Below are positions 37,930-47,613 of a DNA stretch of 64,000 nucleotides, one piece after another. Position 1 is the stretch's first letter; every line of letters starts with the position of its first letter. The position numbers and the translations under genes were made by a program. The notes under the pieces are model-generated. The model was not told where the DNA came from and did not search any database. It saw only the letters and a list, made by a program, of their open reading frames with translations. The DNA is from CAADGU01 sp964467705 (GTDB lineage Bacteria; Chloroflexota; Anaerolineae; Promineifilales; Promineifilaceae): NCBI GenBank assembly GCA_964467705.1, contig CAYXUZ010000006.1, forward strand, positions 1-64,000, written 5' to 3'.

Positions 37930-39630
37930 ATGAACCATGATCGCTGCGTTTTAGTGATGGGAGGAGCCGGGTTGGTTGGTGCGCAGATTGTACGCACCAT
38001 CGCCCGCCAGATAGGCCCCCAACGGATTATTGTCGCCAGTTTATTTCGTGGTGAAGTGCGTGAATTTTTGCATGATGTCCGTAAAGAGTTTCCCCACATC
38101 GAATTTATAGGCGCCTGGGGTGATGTATTCGTGCGTAGCGACTTCATGGTCGAACGTCGCCTGCGACTGATGCAAAGCCGTGCCCGTCGAGATGATTTGT
38201 ACCAGGATTTGTTTGGCCCACTAGAAGAGGCTTATCAACGTTCGGCGTTGGTGCAGCTAATCCAGCAATATCGCCCGGACGTCATTGTAGACAGCATTAA
38301 CACGGCCACTGCCATCAGCTATCAAGATGTGGAATCACTTAGTAATAAAACATATGATATTTTGCAGCAGCTACGCCAGATAGTGGATCATCAGGATATT
38401 GAGGCGCTGGATGAATTAGGCCGCGTCATCGAGCAAAACATTAGTATGTTGTTGATTTCTCAATCGTTGCCGCAATTGATTCGCCATGTACAGATGATCC
38501 ATAAAGCGATGTGTGAAGTGGGCACACGCCTCTATTTGAAAATTGGTACCACCGGCACGGGCGGCATGGGCCTCAACATTCCCTATACACACAGCGAAGA
38601 TCGTCCCAGCGCCAAATTGATGAGTAAGACGGCCGTAGCCTTTGCTCATACCGGCCTGCTATTTCTCATGGCACGCACACCGGGGGGGCCACTGGTGAAA
38701 GAGCTAAAGCCAGCAGCCATGATCGGCTATCGCCGCGTGGCATACAAAACCGTTAAAATGCGCGGCCGCCCCCAATTTCGTTATCAGAGCCAGACACAAT
38801 CTCTACAAGGGACGCTGAATTTGCGTGGCGACGAAGGCCAATACGAACGATTAGGGAAGCTCCATATGGCCGGTGTAGATACCGGCGAAAATGGTTTCTT
38901 CGCACGTGGCGAATTTGAGGCCATCACCCATATTAACCAGATGGAGTTTGTAACGCCTGAAGAGATTGCCCAACATGCAGTATTGGAAATAAAGGGCAGC
39001 AATACCGGTTATGATGTGATCGCCGGCATAGATAGCAGCATCATCAATTCCAGCTATCGCGCCGGGGTGTTGCGCCAGACGGCGCTGGATAAGCTGGCGC
39101 GCATTGAAGAGGAGACAAACAGCCACAGCGTGGCATTGGGACAGTTAGGCCCGCCAGAGTTATCCAAACTATTGTATGAGGCGCATCTGCTTAAGCTAAA
39201 TTATGGGACATTACGGCGGGTCATTACCACACCCGCTTCCGAAATGTCGGAGAATTTATTCCAATTCCTCCTGGATAATGAATTATTGCGTACACAGATC
39301 ACCTCAATTGGTGTGCCCATTCTCACGCCAGACGGCCAACATCTGATACGTGGCCCCCGGTTGAATATCCCTGAAAGTATTTACCATGAGGCCGCCTTGT
39401 CTCCAGAAAATGTCAACCGGTGGGCTGATAAGGGGTGGGTGGATTTACGGCCGTCTAATTTGCATACCTGGCAACAACGTTTTGACCGTATGACCCGCAC
39501 CCAACACATGCTACACACACGGGGCACTTCATCTGTCACCATGCTCACCTACCTCCCCGAAACTATTGAGATAGGCGCCATTGTCGCTTGGCTCTTTAAC
39601 AATGATTACGAGGGCTATCGCATCAAATAA
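37930..39630 (+). CDS. Large Rossmann-fold (SDR-like) protein of unknown function
   Basis: A 566-residue protein. The N-terminus VLVMGGAGLVGAQIVRTIA is an NAD(P)-binding loop; a helical region follows (about 130-200), then a second alpha/beta part (RLYLKIGTTGTGGMGLNIPY, suggesting a YxxxK-lacking extended SDR). The C-terminal half (about 380-566) is helical with no recognised family. Probably an NAD(P)-dependent sugar or lipid modifying enzyme. Related in style to the next gene only by position. Codon use matches the neighbours. Confidence 0.6.
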   Translation: MNHDRCVLVMGGAGLVGAQIVRTIARQIGPQRIIVASLFRGEVREFLHDVRKEFPHIEFIGAWGDVFVRSDFMVERRLRLMQSRARRDDLYQDLFGPLEEAYQRSALVQLIQQYRPDVIVDSINTATAISYQDVESLSNKTYDILQQLRQIVDHQDIEALDELGRVIEQNISMLLISQSLPQLIRHVQMIHKAMCEVGTRLYLKIGTTGTGGMGLNIPYTHSEDRPSAKLMSKTAVAFAHTGLLFLMARTPGGPLVKELKPAAMIGYRRVAYKTVKMRGRPQFRYQSQTQSLQGTLNLRGDEGQYERLGKLHMAGVDTGENGFFARGEFEAITHINQMEFVTPEEIAQHAVLEIKGSNTGYDVIAGIDSSIINSSYRAGVLRQTALDKLARIEEETNSHSVALGQLGPPELSKLLYEAHLLKLNYGTLRRVITTPASEMSENLFQFLLDNELLRTQITSIGVPILTPDGQHLIRGPRLNIPESIYHEAALSPENVNRWADKGWVDLRPSNLHTWQQRFDRMTRTQHMLHTRGTSSVTMLTYLPETIEIGAIVAWLFNNDYEGYRIK

Positions 39631-39676
39631 CGCGCGGGTGGAAAGTAGGCGCAGCTGTTACTTGTCGCCCCGCAAC

Positions 39677-39704
39677 TTGCAAACTTGTATACTCCTGATA
39701 TAAC
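39677..39704 (+). promoter_or_regulatory. Possible sigma-70 promoter upstream of the 39860 gene
   Basis: TTGCAA (39677-39682), 16-nt spacer and TATAAC (39699-39704). The leader to the ATG would be about 150 nt. The rest of the 39631-39859 gap holds no gene that I can see. Confidence 0.35.
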
Positions 39705-39859
39705 TAGACAGGAAATTGTTTGTAGGAAACCCTCAACCATTTACCCCAAAATTAACAACCTGGTGTTAGCAGAGGCCAGCCGCTAAATTTGAGAGCGTAG
39801 CTTCTGAGGGGATGAGCAATTTCAATTATTCCAGAAATGAAGTGTAAGGATTGGTTCGT

Positions 39860-40936
39860 ATGACAACAGCACAACCATTTACCGGGCTGGGGATGCCTGT
39901 TTTTGCGGCCTTTGGGTGGGCCGGGCAAGAAGCCGCCGTTAATTTTGCGCTTGACCAGTTAGAACTATTTGTGCGTACCCTACATGCCAGACTGCCACGC
40001 TCTGTGCAGGCCGAATTCCCTTATGCCGGACTGAGCCGGGCAAACCAGGCTGTTTACCTGGCAGCCAAAGATGAAGTTGAATCCGACTGGCAAATCTTGT
40101 TTTTTGCCCGCCCCATGAACCTGGAGATGCAACTGGCGCTTACTGATAAGCGGGGCTTATATAAGGCGCTCACTCTAGCCGAGAAACAGCCAGCCATGGC
40201 TCATCGCTTAATCACCGAATTAGGATCGGAGTGGTCATTCCGATTACAACAACAGCAAATTGATGAAGAGTCTGGTGAACGTGCGCATTATCAAGATTTG
40301 TATAAGGATGGCGTAGTGAATCTGGATGAGGAAACGGCCGTGTCCCTCCTCAGCAAAGCCGCCTATCTTGCCGGTGAAGAAAAGTGGATTACACCGTTTT
40401 TTATCAGCCGCCGTTTCAGCTCTGATCAAATCTCCGTGATGGGGCCAGTTGTCATAGACGTCATCACTAAAGAGTTAGAGCGATTACTCCCGCTCATTCA
40501 TTTTCTAAATGGCCAAAAAGCCACTAAAAGTGCCAAACCAAAACTCAAAGTTCGCCCCAAACCCAAATCACCTGTTGAGGCTACCGCCATTGCCACCACA
40601 ACCATAATAGACCCCGATCAAGGGTTTTTGTTTGTGACAGACATCAAACCACTTTATTTGCGCAAAGGATTTATCAATATGTCCCCTGACCATTGGGACT
40701 TCTTTGCCGTTAGCGCCCGCAGCGAGACTCGTAATGTTACTGTCTATTATGAAGGCGTTTATGACAAGGAATGTGCTGTTTGGCGCATCCAATCAAGTGA
40801 TACAGTACGTCTGGTTCTTAGCCCCAGCGTTCACCGTTGGTTTGAAGATAGCTTTGCGCAGGGTGAACATGTCCAGCTTAGTGTCAAGCGCCTGGACAAC
40901 GATGAAATCCAGATTACTGTAAAACACGCCGAGTAA
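39860..40936 (+). CDS. Hypothetical protein
   Basis: A 358-residue protein with no family I recognise. ATG 39860 is preceded by AAGGA with a 9-nt spacer; a TTG at 39851 is the alternative. Helical at the N-terminus (AVNFALDQLELFVRTLHARL), a basic Lys/Pro linker near 220-240 (KSAKPKLKVRPKPKSP), and a beta-rich C-terminal domain (VSARSETRNVTVYYEG; VRLVLSPSVHRWFEDSF). A terminator follows at 40961. Confidence 0.65.
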   Translation: MTTAQPFTGLGMPVFAAFGWAGQEAAVNFALDQLELFVRTLHARLPRSVQAEFPYAGLSRANQAVYLAAKDEVESDWQILFFARPMNLEMQLALTDKRGLYKALTLAEKQPAMAHRLITELGSEWSFRLQQQQIDEESGERAHYQDLYKDGVVNLDEETAVSLLSKAAYLAGEEKWITPFFISRRFSSDQISVMGPVVIDVITKELERLLPLIHFLNGQKATKSAKPKLKVRPKPKSPVEATAIATTTIIDPDQGFLFVTDIKPLYLRKGFINMSPDHWDFFAVSARSETRNVTVYYEGVYDKECAVWRIQSSDTVRLVLSPSVHRWFEDSFAQGEHVQLSVKRLDNDEIQITVKHAE

Positions 40937-40960
40937 AAGCAAACCGAAGTGCGTAAGATG

Positions 40961-40995
40961 AGGGCGCTGTCTCTAGCAGGTAGCGCCCTTTCTTT
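40961..40995 (+). terminator. Intrinsic terminator
   Basis: AGGGCGCT (40961-40968) pairs with AGCGCCCT (40982-40989), followed by a T-rich run (TTTCTTT). It closes the 39860 gene. Confidence 0.8.
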
Positions 40996-41040
40996 ATGCC
41001 CTAATACCGCTATCCATCTCCAACAACAGGAAAACATTAT

Positions 41041-41070
41041 TTTACAAGTCCTGAGATCAAGGGGTACAAT
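41041..41070 (+). promoter_or_regulatory. Predicted promoter of the pyruvate kinase gene
   Basis: TTTACA (41041-41046), 18-nt spacer and TACAAT (41065-41070), 28 nt upstream of the ATG at 41098. It lies after the terminator of the previous gene, so pyk has its own start. Confidence 0.5.
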
Positions 41071-41097
41071 CCCCAAAACCCGATTTGAGGACGCATT

Positions 41098-42510
41098 ATG
41101 GCCCGTACAAAAATAGTAGCTACCATTGGTCCCAGTTCTAACAACCCGGAAACGATCCGCCGGATGCTGGCTGCCGGCATGACGGTAGCCCGTATCAACT
41201 TCTCGCATGGTGACCATGAGTCGCACATTAAAACTGTGCAGATGTTACGCGAAGTGGCGCAGAGCGAGGGCAAAGTATTGGCGCTGCTCGGCGATTTACA
41301 AGGCCCCAAAATTCGTCTGGGGCATGTCAAAGCCGGCGGTATTCAACTTCAACTGGGTGAGGAGATTGTTCTCACACCACACCGGGGGCAACCGGCCATG
41401 ATACATTTACCACATCCCGATTTGATAGCGGCCGTGCAGCCGGGCGCGCGTCTGGTCATTGGCGATGGCGAGGTGGAGTTTACCGTAGCGGAAAAGAAGG
41501 ATGATACTCTGCGCTGCATTACAACTGTGGCCGGGCTATTGGAATCCCGTAAAGGGGTCAATGCGCCTGGTACCGACTTGCCGGTTTCCAGCCTGACAGA
41601 TAAGGATCGTGAAGACTTTGAGCTGATCTGCCAGCTTGATCTGGATTATGTGGCACTCTCCTTTGTGCGTACCGCCGCCGATATTCATGAGCTTCGGGCG
41701 ATCATGGATGAGAAAGGTTTGCAGATTCCCATTATTGCCAAAATTGAAAAGAGCGAAGCAATTGAACATCTGGCAGAAATCTGTGATGCGGCTGATGGCA
41801 TGATGGTGGCCCGTGGTGATCTGGGTATTGAGGTGCATCCTCAAGAAGTGCCGCTGCTACAAAAACGAATCATTCGCACGTGTAATGATGTGGGTAAACC
41901 AGTGATTACGGCTACACAAATGCTGCAATCTATGGTGGAGCATCCACGTCCTACACGAGCGGAAGCCAGTGATGTGGCGAACGCGATTCTGGATGGAACA
42001 GATGCGGTGATGCTATCGAATGAAACGGCGAGCGGCCGTTTCCCGGTTGAAGCTGTGCTGATGATGAAACAAATTAGTGAAATTACAGAAACGGCTTTTC
42101 CCTATGACATCTGGCGCAGTCGGCGTCAGGCCGCAGTGACCCGCGTGGCCTCGGTGACAGAAGCGATTAGCGCGGCCAGTTGCTCTGTGGCCGAGCATGT
42201 TCATGCCAAGGCGATTGTGAGTACGACGATGTCTGGACATACGGCCCGGCAGGTGGCACGGCATCGGCCACCTACGGCCGTCATGGCTGTCTCCCCTTTG
42301 CCCAGTACCCAACGGCGGTTGGCGCTGGTTTGGGGCGTGGAGTGTGTGTTGGTGCCAAATTTTACGGAAACCGATGAGATGCTGGAGCAGACGGCCGTAG
42401 CCATGCGCCAATATGGTCTGAAACCCGGTGACCGTCTGGTCATAACCGCCGGTGTCCCTTTTGCCCAAATGGGACAGACCAATCTTATACAAGTTCATGA
42501 AATTACCTGA
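41098..42510 (+). CDS. pyk: Pyruvate kinase
   Basis: A 470-residue class II pyruvate kinase of usual bacterial length. Conserved elements: MARTKIVATIGPSS, MTVARINFSHG, LLGDLQGPKIRLG, the catalytic Lys in IIAKIEKSEAIEHL, MVARGDLGIEV and ITATQMLQSM, then TRAEASDVANAILDG. The C-terminal regulatory domain is present but the extra PEP-utiliser domain is absent. Catalyses PEP plus ADP to pyruvate plus ATP, the last step of glycolysis. AGGACGC precedes the ATG. Confidence 0.97.
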   Translation: MARTKIVATIGPSSNNPETIRRMLAAGMTVARINFSHGDHESHIKTVQMLREVAQSEGKVLALLGDLQGPKIRLGHVKAGGIQLQLGEEIVLTPHRGQPAMIHLPHPDLIAAVQPGARLVIGDGEVEFTVAEKKDDTLRCITTVAGLLESRKGVNAPGTDLPVSSLTDKDREDFELICQLDLDYVALSFVRTAADIHELRAIMDEKGLQIPIIAKIEKSEAIEHLAEICDAADGMMVARGDLGIEVHPQEVPLLQKRIIRTCNDVGKPVITATQMLQSMVEHPRPTRAEASDVANAILDGTDAVMLSNETASGRFPVEAVLMMKQISEITETAFPYDIWRSRRQAAVTRVASVTEAISAASCSVAEHVHAKAIVSTTMSGHTARQVARHRPPTAVMAVSPLPSTQRRLALVWGVECVLVPNFTETDEMLEQTAVAMRQYGLKPGDRLVITAGVPFAQMGQTNLIQVHEIT

Positions 42511-42597
42511 GTAACATTTGTTTTCCTGCCGTATCCGGGCTATTATGGAATTGTTTGGTTTCAGTCATATACAAGCATTTGTATGGGAGAAGATGCA

Positions 42598-43920
42598 ATG
42601 GCAACTTCAACAATAAAAGCACAATCGGCTATTTTAAGCGATTTGGATTGGGAACCCCCAGCCGTCAAAAGCATTGAAGATACCGGCTTGACACACGGCT
42701 TTTTGGAAGACCTGGCCTTGAAAATTATGTATTTTCGCGGTCAGTTGACCGGGCATGACATTGCCGAGTTGATGCATGTTCCCTTTGCTACTGTTGTCAG
42801 CCCGCTGATGGATTACTTGAAGCGAGAGCAAATGTGTGAAGTCAAAGGTTCGGGCGGTTTAGGTGCGGCCACCTACAACTACTCCATCACTTCTAAAGGC
42901 GCTAACCGCGCTCGTGAACAACTGGAACGCACAACCTATGTTGGCCCTGCCCCTGTCCCCTGGGACAACTATATCGCTTCCGTTAAAGCCCAAAGCGGCA
43001 AGCGGCTGAAAGTTAATCCATCCATGATGCGCAAGGCGCTCGCTCATCTGACCTTAGAAGAAGATGTGTTCCAGAAGATCGGCCCAGCGGCGAACTCTGG
43101 CAAATCTATCTTCCTGTATGGGCCGCCAGGAAACGGCAAAACAACCATTGCAGAAGCTATTGGCCGGATGATTTTGACCAGCGATATTTACATCCCTTAC
43201 GCTGTTGAAGTGGATGGACAGATCATCAACGTGTATGACCAGATCAATCATGAAGCAGTACCAGAGGATAAGGGAGTTACCGGGGCGCTGGGTGGTTCCC
43301 GCAAAACGGATGCTCGTTGGTTACGCATCAAGCGACCGGTCATCATGGTTGGTGGTGAGTTGACGTTGGAGGGGTTAGATTTGATTTACGACCCCATCAA
43401 CAAATTTTATGAAGCACCGTTCCAGATGAAAGCCAATGGGGGGATGTTTTTGATTGATGACTTTGGTCGCCAGCAGGTGCGTCCGCGCGATTTGTTGAAT
43501 CGCTGGATTGTGCCGATGGAAAAGCAAATTGACTTTCTGGCGTTGCATACGGGGCGTAAGCTGGAAGTGCCGTTTGAAGTATTGATTGTGTTTTCTACGA
43601 ATCTGCCGCCGCGAGATTTGGTGGATGAGGCTTTCTTGCGTCGTATCCGGCACAAAATTGAGGTGCGTGCGCCAACTTTTGAAGGGTTTCGGGCTATTTT
43701 TGTGGCTGTCTGTGAGCGGCGAGGTATACCGTATGATGAGCAGGCGGTTCGTTATCTGCTGCAAGAGTATTACATCAAACGTAATCAAAAACTTCGCGCC
43801 AATCATCCGCGTGATCTGCTTGATCAGATTTTGGATATTGCCCAATATATGGAGATTAGACCGCAGTTGACGAAAGAGTTGATTGATAGAGCTGCCGATT
43901 CTTATTTTGTTGAATTGTAA
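42598..43920 (+). CDS. AAA+ ATPase with N-terminal winged-helix domain
   Basis: A 440-residue protein. Residues about 40-110 look like a winged helix (LTGHDIAELMHVPFATVVSPL, YNYSITSKGANRAREQL). The ATPase core has Walker A GPPGNGKTT (about 170), a Walker B FLIDDFGRQQ (about 285), sensor 1 VLIVFSTNLPPRDL and an arginine-finger segment RRIRHKIEV. The type is found in Chloroflexota and other phyla near pilus or signal genes; role unknown. GGGAGA precedes ATG 42598; ATG 42583 is the alternative. It is 2 nt from the next gene, so coupled. Confidence 0.75.
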   Translation: MATSTIKAQSAILSDLDWEPPAVKSIEDTGLTHGFLEDLALKIMYFRGQLTGHDIAELMHVPFATVVSPLMDYLKREQMCEVKGSGGLGAATYNYSITSKGANRAREQLERTTYVGPAPVPWDNYIASVKAQSGKRLKVNPSMMRKALAHLTLEEDVFQKIGPAANSGKSIFLYGPPGNGKTTIAEAIGRMILTSDIYIPYAVEVDGQIINVYDQINHEAVPEDKGVTGALGGSRKTDARWLRIKRPVIMVGGELTLEGLDLIYDPINKFYEAPFQMKANGGMFLIDDFGRQQVRPRDLLNRWIVPMEKQIDFLALHTGRKLEVPFEVLIVFSTNLPPRDLVDEAFLRRIRHKIEVRAPTFEGFRAIFVAVCERRGIPYDEQAVRYLLQEYYIKRNQKLRANHPRDLLDQILDIAQYMEIRPQLTKELIDRAADSYFVEL

Positions 43921-43922
43921 CG

Positions 43923-44813
43923 ATGCGGGTAAAGGTCATTCTCAACCCGTATGCAAATCGTTGGCATGCGGGGGAACGGCTGGAGGAGTTGAGGGCGGCG
44001 TTAACGGCCGTATCCCTCACGGCTGATATTTATGCGACTACCGGGCCTGGGGATGGTATGGCAGCAGCACGACAGGCAGCCAGTGATTATGATGCTGTGA
44101 TTGCCGCCGGGGGAGATGGCACCATCAATGAAGTGATCAACGGACTAATTCAGGCAGTAGGGGAAGGTCAGACCATTCCTTTTGGCGTATTGCCCATTGG
44201 TACAGCCAATGATCTGAGCGACACGATTCCTTTGCCGCGTGATATTTCTCAAGCAGCCCAGAACATTGCTGCTGCGCACACACGCCCGATTGATGCGATA
44301 CGGGTGAATGACCATTATTTTGTCAATAATTGCGCCATTGGGATGGAGCCGTTGGTGACATTGGAAAATACAAAAATCAAACGATTATCCGGAAATGCTC
44401 GTTATTTTGTGGCGTTGGTGCGGGCATTGGCAAAATTACGTGCCTGGCAAATGGATATTCGTTTTGATGAGGCCGTGATGTTCAACGGGCCAGCCATTTT
44501 GCTTTCGGTGTGTAACGGGCCGCGCACGGGGGGGATTTTCCAAATGGCTCCCGGAGCGCAGTTTGATGATGGTTATTTTGATTATGTTTTTGCACCAGAT
44601 ATGCCCAAGCGCACCGTGTTGGCTCTGTTGCCGCGCCTGTTTAAGGGAACCCATATTCAGCATCCAAAAGTGCAACACGGCCGTGCGCGCCGCATTACTA
44701 TTACCTGCCAGCCCGGCACCCCCATTCATGCCGATGGCGAATTGATTGCGGATGCGGCTACCCACATTGAGTATGAACTTTTGCCAGGAAAAATAAAACT
44801 TCTAGCGCCTTAG
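43923..44813 (+). CDS. Diacylglycerol/lipid kinase family protein (DAGK_cat)
   Basis: A 296-residue lipid kinase. The nucleotide motif is AAGGDGTINEVINGL (about 60), then GVLPIGTANDLS and the second domain with VCNGPRTGGIFQMAPGAQFDDG (substrate region) and HADGEL. Homologous to DgkB/YegS. Expected substrate: diacylglycerol, phosphatidylglycerol or a sphingoid-like lipid. It follows the AAA ATPase by 2 nt. A terminator hairpin follows the stop. Confidence 0.92.
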   Translation: MRVKVILNPYANRWHAGERLEELRAALTAVSLTADIYATTGPGDGMAAARQAASDYDAVIAAGGDGTINEVINGLIQAVGEGQTIPFGVLPIGTANDLSDTIPLPRDISQAAQNIAAAHTRPIDAIRVNDHYFVNNCAIGMEPLVTLENTKIKRLSGNARYFVALVRALAKLRAWQMDIRFDEAVMFNGPAILLSVCNGPRTGGIFQMAPGAQFDDGYFDYVFAPDMPKRTVLALLPRLFKGTHIQHPKVQHGRARRITITCQPGTPIHADGELIADAATHIEYELLPGKIKLLAP

Positions 44814-44818
44814 GGCAC

Positions 44819-44846
44819 AACAATGCCGGGCCAGGATTGTTTTTTC
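44819..44846 (+). terminator. Likely intrinsic terminator after the lipid kinase gene
   Basis: AACAAT and ATTGTT form the base of a hairpin with a GC-rich centre (GCCGGGCCAGG), followed by six Ts. An ACGGCCGT lies immediately downstream (44847). Confidence 0.6.
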
Positions 44847-44883
44847 ACGGCCGTGACTATATAATTTTCAGTGCCATTTATTG

Positions 44884-44893
44884 NNNNNNNNNN
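44884..44893. other. Assembly gap (10 Ns) in an intergenic region
   Basis: Ten Ns join contigs. The surrounding 44814-45130 region (about 317 nt) shows only the terminator at 44819-44846; the reading frames around the Ns have no recognisable product. Confidence 0.95.
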
Positions 44894-45130
44894 CTTTCAT
44901 CAAAGACAAGTTAGCAATCAAATATACGTGACGCTGGCCAACCTTGTTGGCCGAGAGATGAGCAGAGCGATTACCGATCCTGGAAAATAGCCAGAAACAG
45001 GTGAACCAGGAACTCAATGGGATTGCGGCCATGCCAGTCAACAAACCATTCCAGGGTTTTAGCGCCTGGCTGCGGCAACAGCAGCGACGGCGTACCCATA
45101 GCCAGAAAGAACTGACTTCACACATAGGGG

Positions 45131-45358
45131 TTGTGCCGAGGAGTTGCGTATTATGGAGCAGCTATCACACCACGGTTTGGTGCGCCTGTTACCATAATTC
45201 ACGAAGCCGAGTCGCTCCCCATGGAGATACGGCGGGCATTGGCCTCTCAGAATGGAGATAGCCAGGTACCGCTGGTGCGTTTGTGGGAAATCCTGTCGCA
45301 AAACCCCATATTTCAATTGACAGATGAAATGTTGGGTTGTCTATTGGCGCAGCTATAG
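45131..45358 (+). pseudogene. Possible remnant of a small gene upstream of the glycosyltransferase
   Basis: A 75-codon frame (TTG start 45131) whose C-terminal part (VTIIHEAESLPMEIRRALASQ, LVRLWEILSQNPIFQLTDEM) looks like genuine coding sequence. An upstream ATG at 45153 is in another frame and stops early. The stop overlaps the ribosome binding site of the next gene (ATG 45371), so it was probably cotranscribed. Its beginning may be lost at the contig join. No family recognised. Confidence 0.35.
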
Positions 45359-45370
45359 GAGAGAAAGCAA

Positions 45371-46408
45371 ATGATAAAACGTATCGCTGTTGTTGAATGG
45401 GCACCTAATGATGGTATAGCAAAAACGATTCGTAATGAACTCACCATACTCGGCTTCGAGCCTGTTCTTTTTCAGTTCGATGGAGCTATTCCCGACAATG
45501 CTGACATGATATTAACTTTCGCTCCCTATGGGAGGCTCTTACCAATTACCTGCCAGATGGCACGATTTGCTTCGCAAAAGCGCCCTGTCTATGTACACTG
45601 GAACACTGAGAATCCGCCAAACCCTAAAATTCCATGGATGCTCACAAAACGAATAGCAACGTTTAGGTCCTGGATTGGCCGACTCAGCGACTCTCCAAAG
45701 TTATCTGATCGTTTTTTAGCCAGCCTCTTGCCATTATGGTGGCTCAGGCAAAGGATGTATCGGTTTCGATATGTAGGAGATTATCAGTATGCCTACTTTC
45801 ACGGATGGCTTGATGTCTTGGTTGAGTTCTCAAACATCTACACGCAACAACATATTGAACATGGGATTCCAGCGGTCTTTATACCTTGGGGAACATCTCC
45901 AGAATGGTATGCAAATCTCAACCTGGAACGAGATATTGATGTTTTGTGGTTTGGGCAACGCCGTACGAGACGGCGTAGTGAGTTGCTAGACGCCATTCGC
46001 AATGAATTGCGTACCCATGGAATTGAGATGTATGTGGCCGATGGAGTAGAAAAACCTTTTATCTACGACCACAAGCGCACACATTTACTTAATCGCACAA
46101 AAATAACTTTGAGTTTATTAACTTGTCGTTATGAAAGCGTTTTTCCCCATCGGTTTCATATGGCCGCAGGAAACAGATGTCTGGTTGTTTCAGAATGCGA
46201 GTTCGATCATCATCCGCAATGTATACCAGGCGAGCATTTTGTTGAATCAAAAGCAGACAGGATTGTTGAACGGATCCTTTATTTTTTGAATCACGCAAAC
46301 GAACGTGTACAAATAACAGAAAGTGCCTACCAATTGGTAACCCAAGAATTGACCCTCGCTAACAGTTTGAAAGCTATTGTACGCGCCGCGGAAAATCACA
46401 ATAACTAA
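45371..46408 (+). CDS. Glycosyltransferase, CgeB/GT4-like
   Basis: A 345-residue glycosyltransferase. The N-terminal half is a degenerate Rossmann domain (AVVEWAPNDGIAKTIRNELT; ILTFAPYGRLLPI); the C-terminal half has the CgeB-like sequence DIDVLWFGQRRTRRRSELLD, then LNRTKITLSLLT, SVFPHRFHMAAGNRCLVVSE and PGEHFVESKADRIVE, where the EX7E-like region ends. The sequence is AT-richer than its neighbours and lacks ACGGCCGT, consistent with recent acquisition. Likely role: surface polysaccharide or glycoprotein decoration. Confidence 0.75.
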   Translation: MIKRIAVVEWAPNDGIAKTIRNELTILGFEPVLFQFDGAIPDNADMILTFAPYGRLLPITCQMARFASQKRPVYVHWNTENPPNPKIPWMLTKRIATFRSWIGRLSDSPKLSDRFLASLLPLWWLRQRMYRFRYVGDYQYAYFHGWLDVLVEFSNIYTQQHIEHGIPAVFIPWGTSPEWYANLNLERDIDVLWFGQRRTRRRSELLDAIRNELRTHGIEMYVADGVEKPFIYDHKRTHLLNRTKITLSLLTCRYESVFPHRFHMAAGNRCLVVSECEFDHHPQCIPGEHFVESKADRIVERILYFLNHANERVQITESAYQLVTQELTLANSLKAIVRAAENHNN

Positions 46409-46492
46409 GGCAAGATAATCCAAGGAGGCGACCAAACAACGGGCGAAAGGTGACGTTACTTAGTCACGCCAGGTCAATAATCGAAAGAACAA

Positions 46493-47326
46493 TCAGTGGG
46501 CGCCATTCATCTCGGCATACAATTTATGGAGATTGGCAAGGTGGAGGTCAGACACTAATCCATTGAGGGGAACACGAGATTTCCCACAGCTCTCAATATC
46601 AACCTTTTGGAGGGATTCAATGGAATTCCCATTAGAGACAATGCGGGTGACGGCCGTGTGGATGTTCTGCAAATAGCTCAAATCACTCTGAATCACGCCT
46701 TCGATTTCTCCGCGCAGCACCACTTCGCCATGCCCCTGTACAATCGCCTCCGGTTCTAAAGCCAAAATGCCTGCCAATGAATGCATCAGATCATCATGGC
46801 TGCCGTCAAAAATAGTGGGCACAGGCATCAAATTATCAGAGGCAAACAATACCTGGTTATTGGCGACATACACTGACAGCAAATCCGGGCTATGACCAGG
46901 CATGTGGCGTAGCTCAATCGTTTTTCCTCCGAGATGAAGTTGTAAGACACCCTTATCTAGTAGAAGATCAGGCAAAATGATTTCTACTTCGGCCAATTCA
47001 GGCGTGTCTTGCCTGGCTTGTGCCAGTCCTTCGCGCCCGATGGTGTGCAAGAGGTCCCGGCATAATGCATGGCTCACAACCTGGGCCTGGGGAAATAAGT
47101 AAGTGCCCTGACTGTGATCGGCGTGGTAGTGTGTGTTGATCACATACCGCACCGGCGTTTTCAGCCGTTCTTCAAGAAAGTATTTAATGGCTTTTGTTTC
47201 TTCGGGGAAATAAAGCGTATCAACCAGGACAGCGCCGTCTTTGGTCAGGATGGCTCCAGCCGTCACCTGGGCATATAAACGACTCGTAAAGACGTAAATG
47301 TCGTCAGCAATGCGCTCACGAAGCAT
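46493..47326 (-). CDS. Metallo-beta-lactamase-fold hydrolase
   Basis: A 277-residue MBL-fold protein. The metal motif is THYHADHSQG at about 65-73 (H66, H68, D70, H71), then ELRHMPGHSPD with the bridging His and Asp, and IVQGHGEVVL near 200. This resembles the quinoprotein-relay/SoxH-like branch more than true lactamases. Substrate unknown. Its start region has a weak ribosome binding site. Confidence 0.88.
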   Translation of the reverse strand: MLRERIADDIYVFTSRLYAQVTAGAILTKDGAVLVDTLYFPEETKAIKYFLEERLKTPVRYVINTHYHADHSQGTYLFPQAQVVSHALCRDLLHTIGREGLAQARQDTPELAEVEIILPDLLLDKGVLQLHLGGKTIELRHMPGHSPDLLSVYVANNQVLFASDNLMPVPTIFDGSHDDLMHSLAGILALEPEAIVQGHGEVVLRGEIEGVIQSDLSYLQNIHTAVTRIVSNGNSIESLQKVDIESCGKSRVPLNGLVSDLHLANLHKLYAEMNGAH

Positions 47327-47433
47327 ACACTCAACACGTCCTCTTCAACAAGGGGCCCCGCCATGCCGTGTGAACCTCAGAGTTTGAACCTGCGTATGCA
47401 GGTGGGAATTTTGTCGCGAGACTCTGCCTCACC

Positions 47434-47468
47434 GGTCAATGGACAGTATTCACTGTTCATTGTTACAA
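47434..47468. repeat. Periodic dyad repeat (7-nt units, GGACAGT type)
   Basis: GGTCAAT and GGACAGT are mirrored by ATTCACT and GTTCATT; inverted arms 47437-47447 and 47452-47462 match at all but one position. It lies in the 47327-47613 gap (287 nt), where a plus-strand frame into the heme gene antisense was judged spurious. Confidence 0.65.
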
Positions 47469-47613
47469 GCTACTACATCCCCTCGGCGTATTGGCAATTC
47501 CCTGAAGTTAAGTGTTGGCTCAACCGTTTTGGATCATCACCAACACAGCAGGGCAAGCAAATACTAGCACAAGCCAGTATGCCGGGCAAACTTGTACTAT
47601 CCTTCACAATTTA

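Noticed and set aside
44868..45316. Several frames around the second N gap
   Set aside because: They cross or abut the Ns, have no family signal and overlap each other on both strands.
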